Below are positions 1-9,446 of a stretch of 64,000 bases of DNA, one piece after another. The first letter of the stretch is position 1. Each line of letters opens with the position of its first letter. Source of the DNA: Clostridia bacterium (GTDB taxonomy: Bacteria > Bacillota > Clostridia > Christensenellales > Pumilibacteraceae); the NCBI GenBank assembly GCA_022791915.1, contig JAAWAB010000004.1, positions 143,718 through 207,717 of the forward strand. The letters run 5' to 3'. The notes under the pieces were generated by a model, which saw nothing but the letters and a program-made list of their open reading frames with translations, did no database searches and was not told where the DNA came from. Both the position numbers and the translations under genes were made by a program.

Positions 1-2282
1 TCGACCGCGAATATACGTTCAATCCGGGCGAAGGCAAAGACCCGCTCAAAGAAACGTATAAAGCGCTTGACTTCGAGATTCTGCGCAAGATTTCCATTAC
101 GGGGTACGAAACGGAAACGATTTACGTGAAATACGAAATCGTTGCCACCGACGGAATCAGCGTGTCGGATACCACTACCGTGACGATTGGCGTATACAAC
201 ACGGCGCCCGAACTTGTGGAAACAAACGAAATTCGTCCCGAATTTGCGGCGGCGGATAAGCAGAACGCGTATGTCAAAAACATCGGCGGCGATGCCGAAC
301 TCACGCTTACGTTGAGCAAAGACAAGAGCGACAAATACGTCACGCAGAACAACGGACTTGTTCGTATCGGATTGAGTGACCTTGTGAAAGACGCCGACTT
401 TGCGGCGGGAGCCGAGTCGTTTGTATTCGCGGCGGTGGAAAATCTGAAAATTCCCGACTTCTCGGGTATTTCGGGTAACAGCCAGCGATACCTGGGGTTA
501 ACTTCGGGCAAGACAAACGTGGACTACTTCGATTCCGAAGTGACGGCAAAAGCGTCGTCGTGCGACTTCTTGATTCACATTGTGTCGGGCGACAACTTGC
601 TCATCGAGTTTATTCCCAACAGCTACCGCCGAGGCGTACGTTCGCAGGTTGCGCTCAAAGTGCGCGATTCGTCGGGTGCGGAAACGGGTATTCTCACCAT
701 CACGTTGGTAATCGGCAACTCCAAGCCGATTGACCTGACGCGTGAGCCTGCCGTAGAAGGCGGCGAAACCGTAGATTCCAACATTACGCTCACGGGCGGT
801 GTGAAAAAGGACACCCCTACGAACACGGGACTCACCGACGAAGAGATTGCCGAAATCTTTACGCCGAAGAGTTACTCCATTCTCGACTACGTGCTCGACC
901 ACAACCCCGACGACATGGAAGAATATGCCGCCGAACCGGACGAAGCCAAAACGTATCTGCGTATTACCGAATATTCGTTCGGCAGAATCGATTGGGATTA
1001 CGACGGTGACGATGAAGCAATGAAAGACGCGTTCTCCGATTATCTCGGCAGTATAGACGTAGGGGGACCGCAGGAGCCGTCGTCGTTGTTCGACTTCGTG
1101 ATTCAATCGGGACAGCAATCGTTCAGCATTACGCCGTTGCCCAAACTTTACGGCGAGCAGACGATTACGCTTACCATAACCGACGGCGGAAACAGCATGG
1201 CGGAAGGCAGCGAATCGATTACCGTTGAACTTACCGTAACGATTACGCAGAACCCCAAGCAGAAAGTTGCCAAGCAGGTGAACATTTACTGGAAACGTAC
1301 TATGCCGATTACGGCTGCCGACCTCTACGGCGAGTCTGCCAGCACGGGCTACACCGTTGTGGGCTTGCGGCTCAACGACCCTGCCGACGAGAAATACGCC
1401 AAAATCAACTCGGCAACTTGTTCGATTACGGGCGCCGTTAAAACGGAAGAAGGCAAGTTGATTGACGCATGGGCGGATATTGTGGTAGGTGCGCAGGCAC
1501 GGCAATACAGCATACCGTTCAAACTCTGCATTAAAGATAATTTAAGACCGCAGTTGTGGGCGAATCCCACGGGCGGAAAATACGGCGAGGGCGTATCGTA
1601 TATTCCGAAAGAGTATTTCGACGACGACGGCAGATGGACGGTGCCTATTACCGACATCTTCCACGACGAAGAAAACGACCCCTTGATTCTGCACAGCGCG
1701 TCGAGTAAAAAATCTACGCTCATCGACGTAACTGCCGACACGCAAAACAACGCGCTTGTGTTCCACTTCAAGAGCAGGGGCGAAACCACGCTTACCGTGC
1801 GTATAGAGGACGCCGTGGGTATCTACACCTACAAGTTCGATATCGGTAATCTGGATTTGCCTGCGCCTAACTTCTTTATCGGTATTATCTCGCGTATTCA
1901 GAGCAATCCGTTAATCTTCATCATTATTGCGTGCGCAATACTGCTGTTGCTCATCTTGCTCATCATCATTATTGCGGCAGCTCGCAAGAAGAAGAAAATG
2001 CGCGAAGAAATCGAAGCGTTGCTTGTATCCGAAATGGAACTGGAAGAACAGATGTTGCGACTTGCCGCAGGACCGTCGCCTACGTCGTATCAGAGTTACG
2101 GTTATTTGCCGCCCACACAGGGGGCACAGCAACCCGGTTTGATGCTCGGCGCAGGACAGACAGGTGCAGACCCGAACGCCGCCATAGGACTGAATCCTGG
2201 CGGGCAACCGGGAGCGGCGCCGCAAGCGTCCGACGCACAGATTCCTCCGTCCGACGGCGGTATCGGCGACGACGAGTTGTAA
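1..2282 (+). CDS. Surface adhesin-like protein, 5'-truncated, C-terminal membrane anchor
   Basis: The reading frame is open from base 3, so the gene begins upstream of the window; 759 codons are visible. The GTG at 126 has no ribosome-binding site and is internal. The visible protein is Thr/Asp-rich and looks like consecutive beta-sandwich (Ig- or cadherin-like) modules, with recurring strands such as LTVTI and an acidic DDEENDPL motif. A single hydrophobic helix is encoded at about 1906-1980, followed by a basic stop-transfer (RKKKK), a short acidic helical stretch and a Pro/Gly/Gln-rich tail ending DDEL. The topology is therefore extracellular N-terminus and cytoplasmic C-terminus. No LPXTG sortase signal is present. 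I cannot name a family; an adhesion or scaffold role is inferred. It precedes a second surface protein gene by about 100 bp. Confidence 0.75.
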   Translation, partial: DREYTFNPGEGKDPLKETYKALDFEILRKISITGYETETIYVKYEIVATDGISVSDTTTVTIGVYNTAPELVETNEIRPEFAAADKQNAYVKNIGGDAELTLTLSKDKSDKYVTQNNGLVRIGLSDLVKDADFAAGAESFVFAAVENLKIPDFSGISGNSQRYLGLTSGKTNVDYFDSEVTAKASSCDFLIHIVSGDNLLIEFIPNSYRRGVRSQVALKVRDSSGAETGILTITLVIGNSKPIDLTREPAVEGGETVDSNITLTGGVKKDTPTNTGLTDEEIAEIFTPKSYSILDYVLDHNPDDMEEYAAEPDEAKTYLRITEYSFGRIDWDYDGDDEAMKDAFSDYLGSIDVGGPQEPSSLFDFVIQSGQQSFSITPLPKLYGEQTITLTITDGGNSMAEGSESITVELTVTITQNPKQKVAKQVNIYWKRTMPITAADLYGESASTGYTVVGLRLNDPADEKYAKINSATCSITGAVKTEEGKLIDAWADIVVGAQARQYSIPFKLCIKDNLRPQLWANPTGGKYGEGVSYIPKEYFDDDGRWTVPITDIFHDEENDPLILHSASSKKSTLIDVTADTQNNALVFHFKSRGETTLTVRIEDAVGIYTYKFDIGNLDLPAPNFFIGIISRIQSNPLIFIIIACAILLLLILLIIIIAAARKKKKMREEIEALLVSEMELEEQMLRLAAGPSPTSYQSYGYLPPTQGAQQPGLMLGAGQTGADPNAAIGLNPGGQPGAAPQASDAQIPPSDGGIGDDEL

Positions 2283-2298
2283 TTCCCGACAATAGCTG

Positions 2299-2334
2299 CC
2301 AAAGAGAATTCGATGTGTTCGGGTTCTCTTTTGG
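2299..2334 (+). terminator. Candidate hairpin after the adhesin gene
   Basis: CCAAAGAGAA (2299-2308) can pair with TTCTCTTTTGG (2324-2334) with one bulged T. There is no clear U-run after it, so it may be a weak terminator or a processing hairpin between the two surface-protein genes. Confidence 0.35.
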
Positions 2335-2388
2335 TATGCGTTAATGAAAACATATATTTGCCGACTGACAGCGAATGGAGGATTTTTT

Positions 2389-5300
2389 GTGGCTGATAAA
2401 AACATGACACCCCCTGCGGGAACGGGAAAAACGAATCCCAAACAAACAACGGGAGCAAAAACTGCGGGTACGAAAGCGCCTGTGTCTTCGCAAACGGCAG
2501 GAAAAAGTGCGCCTGCGTCTACGCGCGGAGCTATGCCCGTCAATCGGAGCAGCGTGCCGTCCGCAAAATCTGCCACGCCTGTGCGGAATACAGCGTCTGC
2601 CGTTGGGAATACAGCGCGGCAAAAAGCGGTTACGTCGCCTGCAAGAAAAACAACAACGCCGACAAAGCCCGCTACGTCTGTATCGCAAGCGGCAAAGTCT
2701 GCATCGACAAAACCTGCGGCGACTGTATCTCCGCGCCGCGTGACGTCGAATTCGGCAACAACAAGCACGGCGTCACGTTCGTCTGTGTCCGATTCCGCGC
2801 GCGGTTCTGCAACCGTAAGCGGTGCCCGTTCGTCTGTTGCGGCGGCAAGAACGAGTAACGTGGCGGCGGATATGCGCACGTCTGCCGAAGTAAAAAAGTC
2901 GGCAGAAAAAAAATCGACGGTAAAAGCCGAAACGCCGCGTCGGGTTGTATCCGATAGGAAAAAGGAAACGAAAACGGCAAACGGGGAGTCGGGCGGCATT
3001 GCGGCTGTCTGGCGTAATCCCAAAGCAAGAATCGCTATCATCGGTACGGGGGTACTCCTGTTGGCGGTGATGATACTGGGCATTGTATTGGGTGCCGTAT
3101 CTTGCGGCAAGAAGAACGGGAGCCTGTACGTCAATCCGTATAAAACAAGAACAATGGTTGGCTATTCGGCGGAATATTTGGGCGAAGTAAAACGCACGAT
3201 TCCCAAGCAGGTGCAGGACGAAGGATTGCCTACGGGGTATCCGCAGTACGGCAAAGGGCAGAATCTGACAACCGAAGAAAAAACGGCAATGATAAATGAG
3301 GCGTCGTATTTGTGTGCCAGACCCACATGGAACGCGGTAGGCACATATGATAAAATGGACGCGCTCGGCTATTTATATATGGCGGACGGCACGCCCGTGC
3401 TCGATAAAAACGCCACGCACAGAAGATTGTATAAACATACTGCGGCAGTGGGATTGTATCGCGGTAACGTAGCGGATAACGAGCCTGCTATTATAAAAAG
3501 AGTAACCATGCGCCCGCGCAGATACGGTTACAGCGTGACGGGCGTTTATGCGCCCGCAGGCGAAGTGCTTAAAATCGAAATCAGCGAAAAAGATATGGAA
3601 GCGGTAGGCGGCGGCATTACGATTCATATCGGGCAGGCGCTTTATAACGGCAAGGCAAATAATATTTGGACGGCACGCGGCATTAACCGTATGCCCGTTA
3701 TTCTGAACACCATGAATGTGGATAAAACCACGGCTACGCTTGAAAACGGGGTATATACGGCATATGTTGGGTCGTATCTCGGCGGACCGGTATATATTCG
3801 CAATAAAAGTGCATCTTTTTCGGTTACGATTTCGGGTGGCGTAAGATATTCGCATTTTATTTTGGGCTACACGACTCCCGAGGAATTTGCCGAAAACGCC
3901 AAGTCGAGCGCACCGTATTTTGATTTGGAAGTATGGGAAAACGGAGTATTGCATTCGGGTCCTGCCGTACACGCGGCAAAACTTTCGTATGACGATTTGT
4001 ATGACGCCGCCGTGCTTTGGGATAAAATCGCTTTGGTATCTACCAAAGTCCGTTCGCAAGGCATTGTGTTTTTATACGACCCGTTTGTTGCGGCAGGTGC
4101 CGCCGTTGCGTTTCCCGGTCAGTATTCGGTGAACTGTCCCGACGGTTGGATGATTGGCTCGCTCAATTACAAGTCGTTTGTGCTCGGCGGCGCATGGGGA
4201 AACATGCACGAATACAACCATAATTTCCAAGGTTGGGGATTGCCGGGCGGCGGCGAAGTTACCAATAATGCCATCAATTTGGTGGAATACAGCTTATTCA
4301 CCAAGATTTCGTCGGCGAGAAAAATGGGGAACTACGGCGCCGAAGGCTTGGGCGGATGGAATCGTTATACAAGTGCGAGTTGGGCTGCGCGTCAAACGAA
4401 CGGCGGTCGGGAAAACGATTTGTCTATTTATGCCACATTGTTGCATGCGTTCGGGCAAGATAATTTTATGAAGGCGGTTGCCGCGGGCGGAATCGACAAC
4501 TATTTCACCAAGTGGAGCGATTTAACGCATAACGACATGACCTATTATTCGCAGACGCTCGGTAAGCAAATGAGCGATACGGCAAGTGCGGCAATGCGGG
4601 AAAAGAATTATCCGATGTTTGTTCCCATAGCGTCCATATATCAGACGGGGCGGAGTTATACGTATGATGAAGAGAAACGGTACACGCAAACCATGCAACC
4701 GTATGTTATTCCTTACGGAAAAGATTTTACCGTCGATCTCGGCGCCTATACGGTAAATGCAGGCGGGCAATACGAGAGCGGTAGCGTGGTGTTGCCTAAT
4801 GGCTTTACGTATACGATTAAAAACGTTACACAGCCGCAAAACGGAAAGATTGCGAAAACGGATAAAGAAAACGTGTACACGTTTACGCCCGACAAAAATA
4901 TGCATTCGGGTAAAATTTACGTGACGGTGGAAATTACGCCGCCTGCGTCGGCGGGATATACGGTTGCGGATGTGGATTTGGTGCTCGAATTCGAACAGTC
5001 GCACGAGTTTGATAAGAATATACTGGAACGCAGTACCTATTATTATGCCGATGGCAGTGGATATGAAACGGCAACGGCGGCATACGAAAGTAATTTTGCG
5101 GGTTATGCGGAACGCAAGGATACCGATAATATCAATGCCGCACAAAACAGCAATACCGACGTATGGTATACCACAACCGAACCTGCTGTGGAAGGTTCGG
5201 TTGTGGAAGTGCGCGGCAAAATGTATGTGAGTGAAGCGGGAAAATACCGTATTGCCTTACGGGGCAGAGGAAACGTTGCTCTCTATATCTCTACCGACGC

Positions 5301-6555
5301 AAACAACTATGAATATGTGGGAAGCGTAGCCGACGCAAAAGCGGGTTCGGGTACGTCGTTTATGTCGGGCGGAAAGTATAACGAAAAATGTCCGTACAAA
5401 GATTTTGAAGAATTGCCGGCCGAATCGTGGGTACATTTTAAGATTGTTATGGTTTGCTCGGTGAATAAAGGCAACAATATCAGCAGTTATCTCGGGCTCG
5501 GTTGGGGCAAATGGATTCCCGAACAAGGTACCATTAAAGTGGACGAAAACGGCAATACCGTTATGAAACCCGACGGTTCGGGACCCGAAATCGAGAACTA
5601 TGCGCCGGCGTCGGTATCGGTGGGATACGCCACGGCATATAGGGAATCGTATGAATTTGCCGAAGAATTCACTTCTGATTATTTTTATTCGCGTGAGTGG
5701 AATTACAACTATGACGACACCGTATTGTACGACGAGAAAAAGCATTCTTGCGTATCGGTGAATTTCGACCCGTGGGACGCAAATTTAACGGTGGAAAAAC
5801 TTTTTGACGGAAATGCAAGAACGAGTTTCCATACAATCAAAAACAATTTTATCAGTGAGCAAAATCCGTTTGAACTCACGGTAGACTGCGGCGAAACGGT
5901 AACGGCAAACCATGTAACATTCTACGGATATCATGCGGCTGCCGATAAGAATATCGGTACAAATTTGGGTATGCCTGTAACGTTTACGCTATACGGCAGT
6001 ACGGACGGAGCGGATTTCTTTGAAATCGCGTCATACGAAAACATGGAATACAATACGCGCAACGTGACGTTGGATTTCGATAAAGATTATACTTTCCGTT
6101 ACTATCGGTTGTTTGTGACGAAAACGGACAATTCGGCTTATTTTGCCATGAATAAGATTGTATTTTTCCATCGCGCCGTGCAACTGTTCGGAAACGGAAA
6201 AAATTTCTTTGCGCCCGATAACGCTATGTTTTCGTATACGGGTAATTGGACGACAACTTCGGCAAACTCTTCGTTCGGTCACGTTTTGGTAGGAAAGAAG
6301 AAAAGCAAAGTTTCGTTTACGTTTGAGGGGAACCGTTTCGCCGTTCTTTCTTCCAAAGCGTTGGGTGCGAATTTCGAAGTGCAAATCGACGGGAAGAAAG
6401 TGGCGTCGTTCGCCATTAAAAAGACGGATAATGCCTACGGAATTTCGTATCTTTCTCCCGAGCTATCACAAGGGAAACATTCCGTGGTAATCGAGTGCAA
6501 AGGTAGCGCGAACATCGATTCGTTTGCTACCTGGCAAGCGCCCGCAGAAGAATAA
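2389..6555 (+). CDS. M60-like (enhancin/mucinase-type) metallopeptidase, membrane-anchored
   Basis: The start chosen is GTG 2389, because GGAGG at 2377-2381 lies seven bases upstream; an ATG at 2344 in the same frame lacks such a site. The product is 1388 residues. Residues 1-213 are a low-complexity Ala/Ser/Thr/Lys/Arg-rich tail, followed by one hydrophobic helix (about 216-237), giving cytoplasmic N-terminus and extracellular bulk. The zinc motif HEYNH (H607, E608, H611) is followed by GGGE with E623, matching the M60/PF13402 pattern HExxH(8-28)E. Downstream are a PA14-like region (about 885-1045), an F5/8 type C (discoidin-like) region (about 1125-1262) and a final beta-sandwich (about 1265-1386). 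M60 enzymes cleave mucin-type glycoproteins and often carry glycan-binding modules, so host-glycoprotein processing at the cell surface is likely. The peptidase assignment is firm; the substrate is inferred. Confidence 0.85.
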   Translation: MADKNMTPPAGTGKTNPKQTTGAKTAGTKAPVSSQTAGKSAPASTRGAMPVNRSSVPSAKSATPVRNTASAVGNTARQKAVTSPARKTTTPTKPATSVSQAAKSASTKPAATVSPRRVTSNSATTSTASRSSVSDSARGSATVSGARSSVAAARTSNVAADMRTSAEVKKSAEKKSTVKAETPRRVVSDRKKETKTANGESGGIAAVWRNPKARIAIIGTGVLLLAVMILGIVLGAVSCGKKNGSLYVNPYKTRTMVGYSAEYLGEVKRTIPKQVQDEGLPTGYPQYGKGQNLTTEEKTAMINEASYLCARPTWNAVGTYDKMDALGYLYMADGTPVLDKNATHRRLYKHTAAVGLYRGNVADNEPAIIKRVTMRPRRYGYSVTGVYAPAGEVLKIEISEKDMEAVGGGITIHIGQALYNGKANNIWTARGINRMPVILNTMNVDKTTATLENGVYTAYVGSYLGGPVYIRNKSASFSVTISGGVRYSHFILGYTTPEEFAENAKSSAPYFDLEVWENGVLHSGPAVHAAKLSYDDLYDAAVLWDKIALVSTKVRSQGIVFLYDPFVAAGAAVAFPGQYSVNCPDGWMIGSLNYKSFVLGGAWGNMHEYNHNFQGWGLPGGGEVTNNAINLVEYSLFTKISSARKMGNYGAEGLGGWNRYTSASWAARQTNGGRENDLSIYATLLHAFGQDNFMKAVAAGGIDNYFTKWSDLTHNDMTYYSQTLGKQMSDTASAAMREKNYPMFVPIASIYQTGRSYTYDEEKRYTQTMQPYVIPYGKDFTVDLGAYTVNAGGQYESGSVVLPNGFTYTIKNVTQPQNGKIAKTDKENVYTFTPDKNMHSGKIYVTVEITPPASAGYTVADVDLVLEFEQSHEFDKNILERSTYYYADGSGYETATAAYESNFAGYAERKDTDNINAAQNSNTDVWYTTTEPAVEGSVVEVRGKMYVSEAGKYRIALRGRGNVALYISTDANNYEYVGSVADAKAGSGTSFMSGGKYNEKCPYKDFEELPAESWVHFKIVMVCSVNKGNNISSYLGLGWGKWIPEQGTIKVDENGNTVMKPDGSGPEIENYAPASVSVGYATAYRESYEFAEEFTSDYFYSREWNYNYDDTVLYDEKKHSCVSVNFDPWDANLTVEKLFDGNARTSFHTIKNNFISEQNPFELTVDCGETVTANHVTFYGYHAAADKNIGTNLGMPVTFTLYGSTDGADFFEIASYENMEYNTRNVTLDFDKDYTFRYYRLFVTKTDNSAYFAMNKIVFFHRAVQLFGNGKNFFAPDNAMFSYTGNWTTTSANSSFGHVLVGKKKSKVSFTFEGNRFAVLSSKALGANFEVQIDGKKVASFAIKKTDNAYGISYLSPELSQGKHSVVIECKGSANIDSFATWQAPAEE

Positions 6556-6573
6556 AAAAGGAATCTATGAAAT

Positions 6574-6603
6574 GCCGCTCTCTTGTATGGTGAGCGGCTT
6601 TTT
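6574..6603 (+). terminator. Rho-independent terminator after the M60 gene
   Basis: GCCGCTC (6574-6580) pairs perfectly with GAGCGGC (6592-6598), followed by five T residues. It closes the surface-protein unit. Confidence 0.85.
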
Positions 6604-6674
6604 CATGGAAAAGCATGGGGATAGAAGGAGAATAAACGGCAAATACTAACACAAAAAATCAGAGAGGTATTTTT

Positions 6675-7661
6675 GTGAACGCCGTTGTTTTGGCGGGTGG
6701 TTTCGGTAGTCGCCTGAAACCGCTTACGGATTTTATGCCCAAGCCGATGTTGCCTGTGGCGAACGTGCCCATGCTCGATTATGTTATTTCGCACCTGTAT
6801 CGGTTCGGAATTTCGGATATTGTGCTGACGCTCGGATACTATCCCGAACAGATTGTGGAATGGACGAAAGGATATACGGACATTTCTCCGCGCTACTATG
6901 TGGAGAACGTTCCGTTGGGAACGGCAGGCGGCGTTCGGGCGGCGGGCTCGATGCTTGACGAACGATTCATCATTGTGAGCGGCGACGCATTGGAAAATAT
7001 CGACTATGCGGCTATGCTCGAAAGTCACATGCGCAGCGGTAAACTTGTAACTATGGCGGTAACCGACGTGGAAGATGCCCGTCCGTTCGGATTGGTGCGT
7101 TTTGACGAAAGCGGTGCGGTTACCGAACTTACCGAAAAGCCGACGCGGCTTTGCGAGGGAATTGTGAATTGCGGTGTGTATATAATGGAACGGAAAGCGT
7201 TATCGCAAATTCCGCACGGCGTGAAATATGATTTTTCTCGCGATTTGTTCCCACGTCTGATTCGTATGGGACAAGTGAACGCGCATTACCATAACGGATA
7301 TTGGTCGGACGTGGGGTCGATGAGTTCGTATTACGCGGCGAATTTTCACATGCTCGGCGGTTCTTTTTTTCCGCCTTGCGCCAACAAATTGCGCACCGTT
7401 TCGCACAGATTCGGTTCCGATAATCCGTCGCTTGCCGCTTATTCGGCGCTTGTAACGGGCAGATGCAGCGGAAGCATTGTGGGAAACAATGCCGCCGTTG
7501 CGTCGGGGGCGAGTATCAGCGGCTGTATTGTTTTGCCGAACGTTACGGTGCGCGAGCGGCATTATAACGAAATTATCGGGGCGGGATACAGCATTCCCAT
7601 GGTTCCTACCGTGGCGGAGAATCCGCACGTTTCTACACAAATTTATAAAAATTTTTCTTAA
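6675..7661 (+). CDS. Sugar-1-phosphate nucleotidyltransferase (mannose-1-P guanylyltransferase-like)
   Basis: The start is GTG 6675, with AGAGG at 6663-6667 as the ribosome-binding site. The 328-residue protein opens with the nucleotidyltransferase signature GGFGSRLKPLTD followed by the PKP lysine motif, typical of enzymes that make NDP-sugars from NTP and sugar-1-phosphate. The catalytic fold covers roughly residues 1-230. The C-terminus carries one or two left-handed beta-helix (hexapeptide) turns rather than a full acyltransferase domain, as in GMP/UMP-transferring family members. The nucleotide and sugar specificity cannot be read from sequence. It stands alone between the surface-protein genes and rnj, and may supply activated sugar for surface polysaccharide. 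It is preceded by a terminator, so it should have its own promoter. Confidence 0.8.
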   Translation: MNAVVLAGGFGSRLKPLTDFMPKPMLPVANVPMLDYVISHLYRFGISDIVLTLGYYPEQIVEWTKGYTDISPRYYVENVPLGTAGGVRAAGSMLDERFIIVSGDALENIDYAAMLESHMRSGKLVTMAVTDVEDARPFGLVRFDESGAVTELTEKPTRLCEGIVNCGVYIMERKALSQIPHGVKYDFSRDLFPRLIRMGQVNAHYHNGYWSDVGSMSSYYAANFHMLGGSFFPPCANKLRTVSHRFGSDNPSLAAYSALVTGRCSGSIVGNNAAVASGASISGCIVLPNVTVRERHYNEIIGAGYSIPMVPTVAENPHVSTQIYKNFS

Positions 7662-7677
7662 AAGAGGTATGGATTCC

Positions 7678-7706
7678 TTGCTAAAATTATCCGATTCCTA
7701 TATAAT
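7678..7706 (+). promoter_or_regulatory. SigA-type promoter for rnj
   Basis: TTGCTA (7678-7683), 17-base spacer, TATAAT (7701-7706). The expected transcription start near 7713 lies downstream of the ATG at 7709, which excludes that ATG as the rnj start. Confidence 0.8.
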
Positions 7707-7759
7707 AGATGGGAACGATAAATAATGAGATTTTTTTGATTTTCATTAGGGAGGATAAT

Positions 7760-9436
7760 TTGCAAAAATCGAATAGCAAGGAACCCACACTCAAGGTTAT
7801 ATTTCTTGGGGGTGTAGGTGAGATCGGGAAAAATATGACCGCTCTCGAATTTGGCGAGGATATCATCGTTGTAGATTGCGGCAGTGCATTTCCCAATATG
7901 GACATGCCCGGCGTGGATTTGGTGATTCCCGATATTTCTTATCTTTCTGCCAATCGCGATAAAGTGCGCGGTATTGTACTCACACACGGACACGAAGACC
8001 ACATCGGTGCGTTGCCGTATGTGCTGAAAGAACTCAATGTGCCTGTATACGGCACGCGTCTTACGCTTGCGCTTTTGGAATCCAAATTCCGCGAACATAA
8101 AATGGATAATGTGAATCTGATTTCGGTTAAGCCGCAAAGCGTAATCAATCTCGGAAAACATTTCAAAGTGGAATTTGTGCGCGTCAGTCATTCGGTGGCG
8201 GGTTCGTGCGCGCTTGCCATAACCACGCCTGTGGGCGTTGTATTCCACACGGGTGACTTTAAGGTGGATTATACGCCCATTGACGGAAATATCATCGATT
8301 TGCAACGTATTGCCGAACTTGGGCAACGCGGCGTATTGCTCTTGTTGGGTGAGAGTACCAACGTAGAACGTACCGGGTCGTCTATGAGTGAGGCGACTGT
8401 GGGCAACTCGCTCAACGGGATTTTTGCCGAAAATGCCGACCGCAGAATTTTTATCGCTACTTTTGCGTCGAATATTCATCGACTGCAACAGATAATCGAC
8501 CTTGCCGCCAAGTATAAGCGCAAAATTGCGTTTTCGGGTCGCAGTATGCTCAATATTACCGATTGTGCGGCAAAAATCGGCGAATTGCATTACGATAAAA
8601 ATGCCGTAGTGGATATAGAGAAAATTAATTCGGTAGACGATAAGAATCTCGTGATTATCACCACGGGTGCGCAGGGCGAGCCGATGAGCGCTCTCACCAG
8701 AATGGCGAGTGATGAATTCAGCAAAGTGCGCCTTGGGTTTAACGATACGGTTGTTATCTCCGCGTCACCCATTCCCGGTAACGAAAGAATGGTGTATAAC
8801 GTAATCAACAATCTTTATCGGCACGGCGTGCGCGTTATCTATGAACGTCTTGCCGAAGTACACGTGTCGGGACATGCTTGTCAGGACGAATTGCAACTGA
8901 TTCATTCGCTCATTCAACCTAAATATTTTATTCCCGTGCACGGCGAATATCGTCATTTGAAAAAGCATGCCGAACTTGCCATGCGTATGGGCATGCCGTC
9001 ATCGAATATTATTCTCACCGATATCGGCAGTTGCGTAAAGGTTTCGCGCCGCACAATCGGATTCGGCGACAACGTGCCCGCAGGGTACCTGCTTGTGGAC
9101 GGACTGGGCATAGGCGACGTGGGTAGCGTGGTATTACGCGACCGCAAACATTTATCCGAAGACGGATTGTTTGTTGTGGTTGTGGGCGTGAATACGGTGT
9201 CGGGAGAAATGACGGCAGTGGAAATTACGTCGCGCGGTTTCTCGTATCAGAAAGAGGACGATTTGTTCGAGGAAGCGAAAGAACTTGTGCGCAGAGCCGT
9301 TTCGCAAGTAGAGCTTAAAGAAGTGGCAGGCGATTACAACGCGCTCAAAAACGTAATTCGTAAAGAGCTTAAAAATTTCTTGTTTCGCAAAACGCGTCGT
9401 AACCCCATGATTCTTTCCATGATTCTCGAAAACTGA
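7760..9436 (+). CDS. rnj: Ribonuclease J
   Basis: RNase J is a metallo-beta-lactamase/beta-CASP exo- and endoribonuclease central to mRNA decay and rRNA maturation in Bacillota. The start is TTG 7760, because AGGGAGG (7748-7754) sits five bases upstream; an in-frame ATG at 7709 lies too close to the -10 box to be in the transcript. The protein is 558 residues, the usual family length. The metal-binding signature HGHEDH (H76, H78, D80, H81) is intact, and a C-terminal beta-CASP region with SGHAcQDE- and HGEYRHL-type motifs follows. It is monocistronic or cotranscribed with trmR, which starts ten bases after its stop. Whether it corresponds to J1 or J2 of Bacillus is not decidable here. Confidence 0.96.
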   Translation: MQKSNSKEPTLKVIFLGGVGEIGKNMTALEFGEDIIVVDCGSAFPNMDMPGVDLVIPDISYLSANRDKVRGIVLTHGHEDHIGALPYVLKELNVPVYGTRLTLALLESKFREHKMDNVNLISVKPQSVINLGKHFKVEFVRVSHSVAGSCALAITTPVGVVFHTGDFKVDYTPIDGNIIDLQRIAELGQRGVLLLLGESTNVERTGSSMSEATVGNSLNGIFAENADRRIFIATFASNIHRLQQIIDLAAKYKRKIAFSGRSMLNITDCAAKIGELHYDKNAVVDIEKINSVDDKNLVIITTGAQGEPMSALTRMASDEFSKVRLGFNDTVVISASPIPGNERMVYNVINNLYRHGVRVIYERLAEVHVSGHACQDELQLIHSLIQPKYFIPVHGEYRHLKKHAELAMRMGMPSSNIILTDIGSCVKVSRRTIGFGDNVPAGYLLVDGLGIGDVGSVVLRDRKHLSEDGLFVVVVGVNTVSGEMTAVEITSRGFSYQKEDDLFEEAKELVRRAVSQVELKEVAGDYNALKNVIRKELKNFLFRKTRRNPMILSMILEN

Positions 9437-9446
9437 CACGATTCGT

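Noticed and set aside
498..1505. 335-codon minus-strand frame
   Set aside because: Arg/His/Phe-rich composition typical of a shadow frame; it lies wholly inside the adhesin gene.
1911..3134. 407-codon minus-strand frame across the two surface protein genes
   Set aside because: It overlaps two clear plus-strand genes and the intergenic region, is Ala/Val/Thr-biased like a complement of the Lys/Thr-rich tail, and has no ribosome-binding site.
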